Made by a program: the position numbers and the translations under genes. This document shows, in pieces, positions 5,932 to 6,897 of a stretch of 6,897 nucleotides of DNA (the stretch's first letter is position 1; each line of letters opens with the position of its first letter). Source of the stretch: an uncultured Myxococcales bacterium (GTDB taxonomy: Bacteria > Myxococcota_A > UBA9042 > DTJE01); the NCBI GenBank assembly GCA_937975765.1, contig CALJUR010000093.1, positions 1 through 6,897 of the forward strand, written 5' to 3'. The notes beneath the pieces are model-generated. The model was not told the DNA's origin. It made no database searches and was given only the letters and a program-made list of their open reading frames with translations.

Positions 5932-6474
5932 TCAGTCGCGGGGGACCAGGGTCCGGGCGACCGCCGCGGCGGCCAGCGCCTTCAGGCCGTCCAGCGGGAG
6001 GAACGGGGCCGACCCCAGCAGGAAGGCCTGCCACGGGGAGGAACCCGTCACCAGGCCCAGGAAGAGGGTCCCTGCCAGGTGCACCACCCCGACGCCCAGC
6101 AGTGCCGCCAACGGTGCACCGGCGCGGGTCCGCACCCGCGAGACCAGCGGAGCGGCCACCACGAACCCCGCGAGGTAACCGGCCGTCAGGACGACGGTCC
6201 CGGGCAGGGCCGCCCCTCCCGCCAGCCAGGGAATCCCCAGGGCACCGCCCCCGACGTAGGCCAGTTGCGTCGCCAGCGCCTGCCGCGGGCGAAGCACCAG
6301 CCCGGACAGCAGCACGCCGAACACCTGCAGCGTCACGGGAACGGGCGTGAACGGCAGGCGCACCGCCACGTGGGCGCCCAGCACGGTGACCAGCACCATC
6401 GCGATCACGCCGGCCAGGGAACCGTCGCCCGCCGTCCGGTACGCGGGCGCCTGCAACCGGATTGCCTCGACCAT
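5932..6474 (-). CDS. bioY: Biotin transporter BioY (ECF S component)
   Basis: This 180-residue integral membrane protein is the substrate-binding subunit of the energy-coupling-factor biotin uptake system in the inner membrane. The length and about six hydrophobic segments fit the family. Diagnostic stretches are LPFTPVPVTLQVFGVLLSG (40-58), LAYVGGGALGIPWLAGG (71-87), TAGYLAGFVVAAPL (97-110) and PFLPLDGLKA (157-166). Asp162 and Lys165 of the conserved PGDxxK-type motif are kept, while its Gly is Leu161. The ATG at 6474 has AGGAG with a nine-base spacer. The frame stays open to 6588, but the extension is Pro/Arg-rich and bypasses this site, so I reject it. No EcfA/EcfT or BioM/BioN genes are in the window, so it must share distant modules or act alone. 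No BirA-like operator was recognised upstream. Confidence 0.93.
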   Translation of the reverse strand: MVEAIRLQAPAYRTAGDGSLAGVIAMVLVTVLGAHVAVRLPFTPVPVTLQVFGVLLSGLVLRPRQALATQLAYVGGGALGIPWLAGGAALPGTVVLTAGYLAGFVVAAPLVSRVRTRAGAPLAALLGVGVVHLAGTLFLGLVTGSSPWQAFLLGSAPFLPLDGLKALAAAAVARTLVPRD

Positions 6475-6506
6475 CGTGCGCTGCTCCTGCCGCCCGGGAC
6501 GGGCGG

Positions 6507-6534
6507 ATCCTACCTCAGGCCGCGAGTCCGGCAA
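6507..6534 (-). promoter_or_regulatory. Possible housekeeping promoter for bioY
   Basis: On the minus strand TTGCCG (6534-6529, four of six matches to TTGACA) and TAGGAT (6512-6507, four of six to TATAAT) are separated by 16 bases. The start would be near 6500, leaving a leader of about 26 bases with the bioY AGGAG. A 6-bp hairpin CCGCCC/GGGCGG (6490-6495 with 6501-6506) overlaps the start region. The match is moderate and unproven. The rest of the 6475-6722 gap holds no gene I can support. Confidence 0.3.
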
Positions 6535-6689
6535 AGGCCAGGGAAGGGAGGGGACAGGGGAACCGGGGGACGACCGGACGCGCAACACCAGGCGCTGCGC
6601 GGCCGAGCATCATTCCCGGCAGACAGCACGACGCCCGCGCACGACCCCGGGGGGCGCGCGGCAAGGGCATCGGCCGGAGGCTTCAGGTC

Positions 6690-6711
6690 CCCGGCCGGTC
6701 GCCCGGCCGGG
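6690..6711 (-). terminator. Perfect 9-bp GC hairpin with GCGA tetraloop after the Lys/Ala/Pro gene
   Basis: On the minus strand, CCCGGCCGG and CCGGCCGGG pair fully around a GCGA loop, which is a stable GNRA tetraloop only in this orientation. It starts 11 bases after the stop codon of the repeat protein, the normal place for a terminator. No T tract follows (the next bases are GACCTGAAGC), so it may instead be a 3'-end stabilising stem or work with Rho. A further CGGCCGG copy lies at 6671-6677. Confidence 0.5.
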
Positions 6712-6722
6712 TTCCCGATACG

Positions 6723-6897
6723 TCACGCCTTCTTGGCCGGCTTCTTCACGGGCGCCGGCTTCTTCGCCGGGGCCGCCTTCTTCGTCACGACCGGCTTCAC
6801 CTTCGGGGCGGGCTTCTTCGCCGGGGCCGCCTTCTTCGCCACGACCGGCTTCGCCTTCGGGGCCGGCTTCTTCGCGGGCGCCGCCTTCTTGGCCGGG
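6723..6897 (-). CDS. Lys/Ala/Pro-repeat, histone-H1-like protein, C-terminal part
   Basis: The 5' end lies outside the window; 57 residues and a TGA stop (6725-6723) are visible. The composition is almost only Lys, Ala, Pro and Val, in PAKK/KKPA blocks. Such tails occur in bacterial histone-H1-like DNA-binding proteins (AlgP/HctB-type) and as C-terminal extensions of HU or other nucleoid or ribosome-associated proteins in GC-rich bacteria and myxobacteria. The basic, unstructured tail would bind DNA or RNA electrostatically. The missing N-terminus decides the family, so no symbol is given. Strict third-position G/C use and the absence of frame breaks over the repeats support real coding. Confidence 0.8.
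   Translation of the reverse strand, partial: PAKKAAPAKKPAPKAKPVVAKKAAPAKKPAPKVKPVVTKKAAPAKKPAPVKKPAKKA
6729..6890 (-). repeat. Three tandem 54-bp coding repeats
   Basis: Each unit encodes 18 residues, KKAAPAKKPAPK(A/V)KPVV(A/T). The units are 6890-6837, 6836-6783 and 6782-6729. The first two differ at five of 54 bases, mostly silent. The third keeps the KKAAPAKKPAP start and then diverges to VKKPAKK. The array probably continues beyond the window edge. Confidence 0.85.

Noticed and set aside
6475..6722. Search for a BirA operator, biotin-linked riboregulator or small gene upstream of bioY
   Set aside because: No TTGTTAACC-type inverted repeat, conserved RNA fold or frame with a ribosome-binding site was seen. 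Only the tentative promoter and the hairpin remain.
1..6897. tRNA, rRNA, CRISPR array, insertion sequence or phage genes
   Set aside because: No cloverleaf with a T-loop signature, no rRNA-like sequence, no regularly spaced noncoding repeats, and no transposase or integrase motif were found on either strand. The only tandem repeat is the coding one at the right edge.

Overview
The window is very GC-rich with strong G/C third positions, and every gene I accept lies on the minus strand. It looks like a contig end from a myxobacterium-like (Myxococcota/Deltaproteobacteria) genome, possibly metagenomic. Three features support that placement: a Cys-rich lipoprotein with a CGDDGCGG motif, an adjacent pair resembling Myxococcus MXAN_2561/MXAN_2562, and a CFI-box C-terminal segment. 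The first 44 bases are not biological. They match the Illumina P7/Read 2 adapter and truncate the last gene.

In transcription order (right to left): the 3' end of a Lys/Ala/Pro-rich histone-H1-like protein made of 54-bp repeats (6723-6897), followed by a GC hairpin with a GNRA loop (6690-6711); a BioY biotin transporter S component (5932-6474); aspartate-semialdehyde dehydrogenase (4767-5810); and a 146-bp gap with an exact sigma-54-type -24/-12 match directly before the next gene. Then comes an exported protein with a Cys-rich N-terminal domain, a fibronectin-III-like domain and a CFI-box C-terminus (3397-4620). It overlaps an outer-membrane beta-barrel protein (2657-3397) through a TAATG junction. 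Six bases later comes a GT2 glycosyltransferase (1877-2650), then a GT4 glycosyltransferase (667-1824), and finally a truncated lipoprotein (45-594).

The two right-hand metabolic genes (bioY, asd) seem to be separate transcription units. From 4620 leftward the genes are tightly packed and could form one cell-envelope operon: a surface-anchored protein, its barrel partner, two sugar transferases and a lipoprotein. The most interesting points are the sigma-54-like promoter that would give an almost leaderless transcript, and the CFI-box protein translationally coupled to a barrel protein. There are no RNA genes, CRISPR arrays, insertion sequences or phage genes that I can see. No stretch over 300 bases lacks a gene; the largest gap is 6475-6722.
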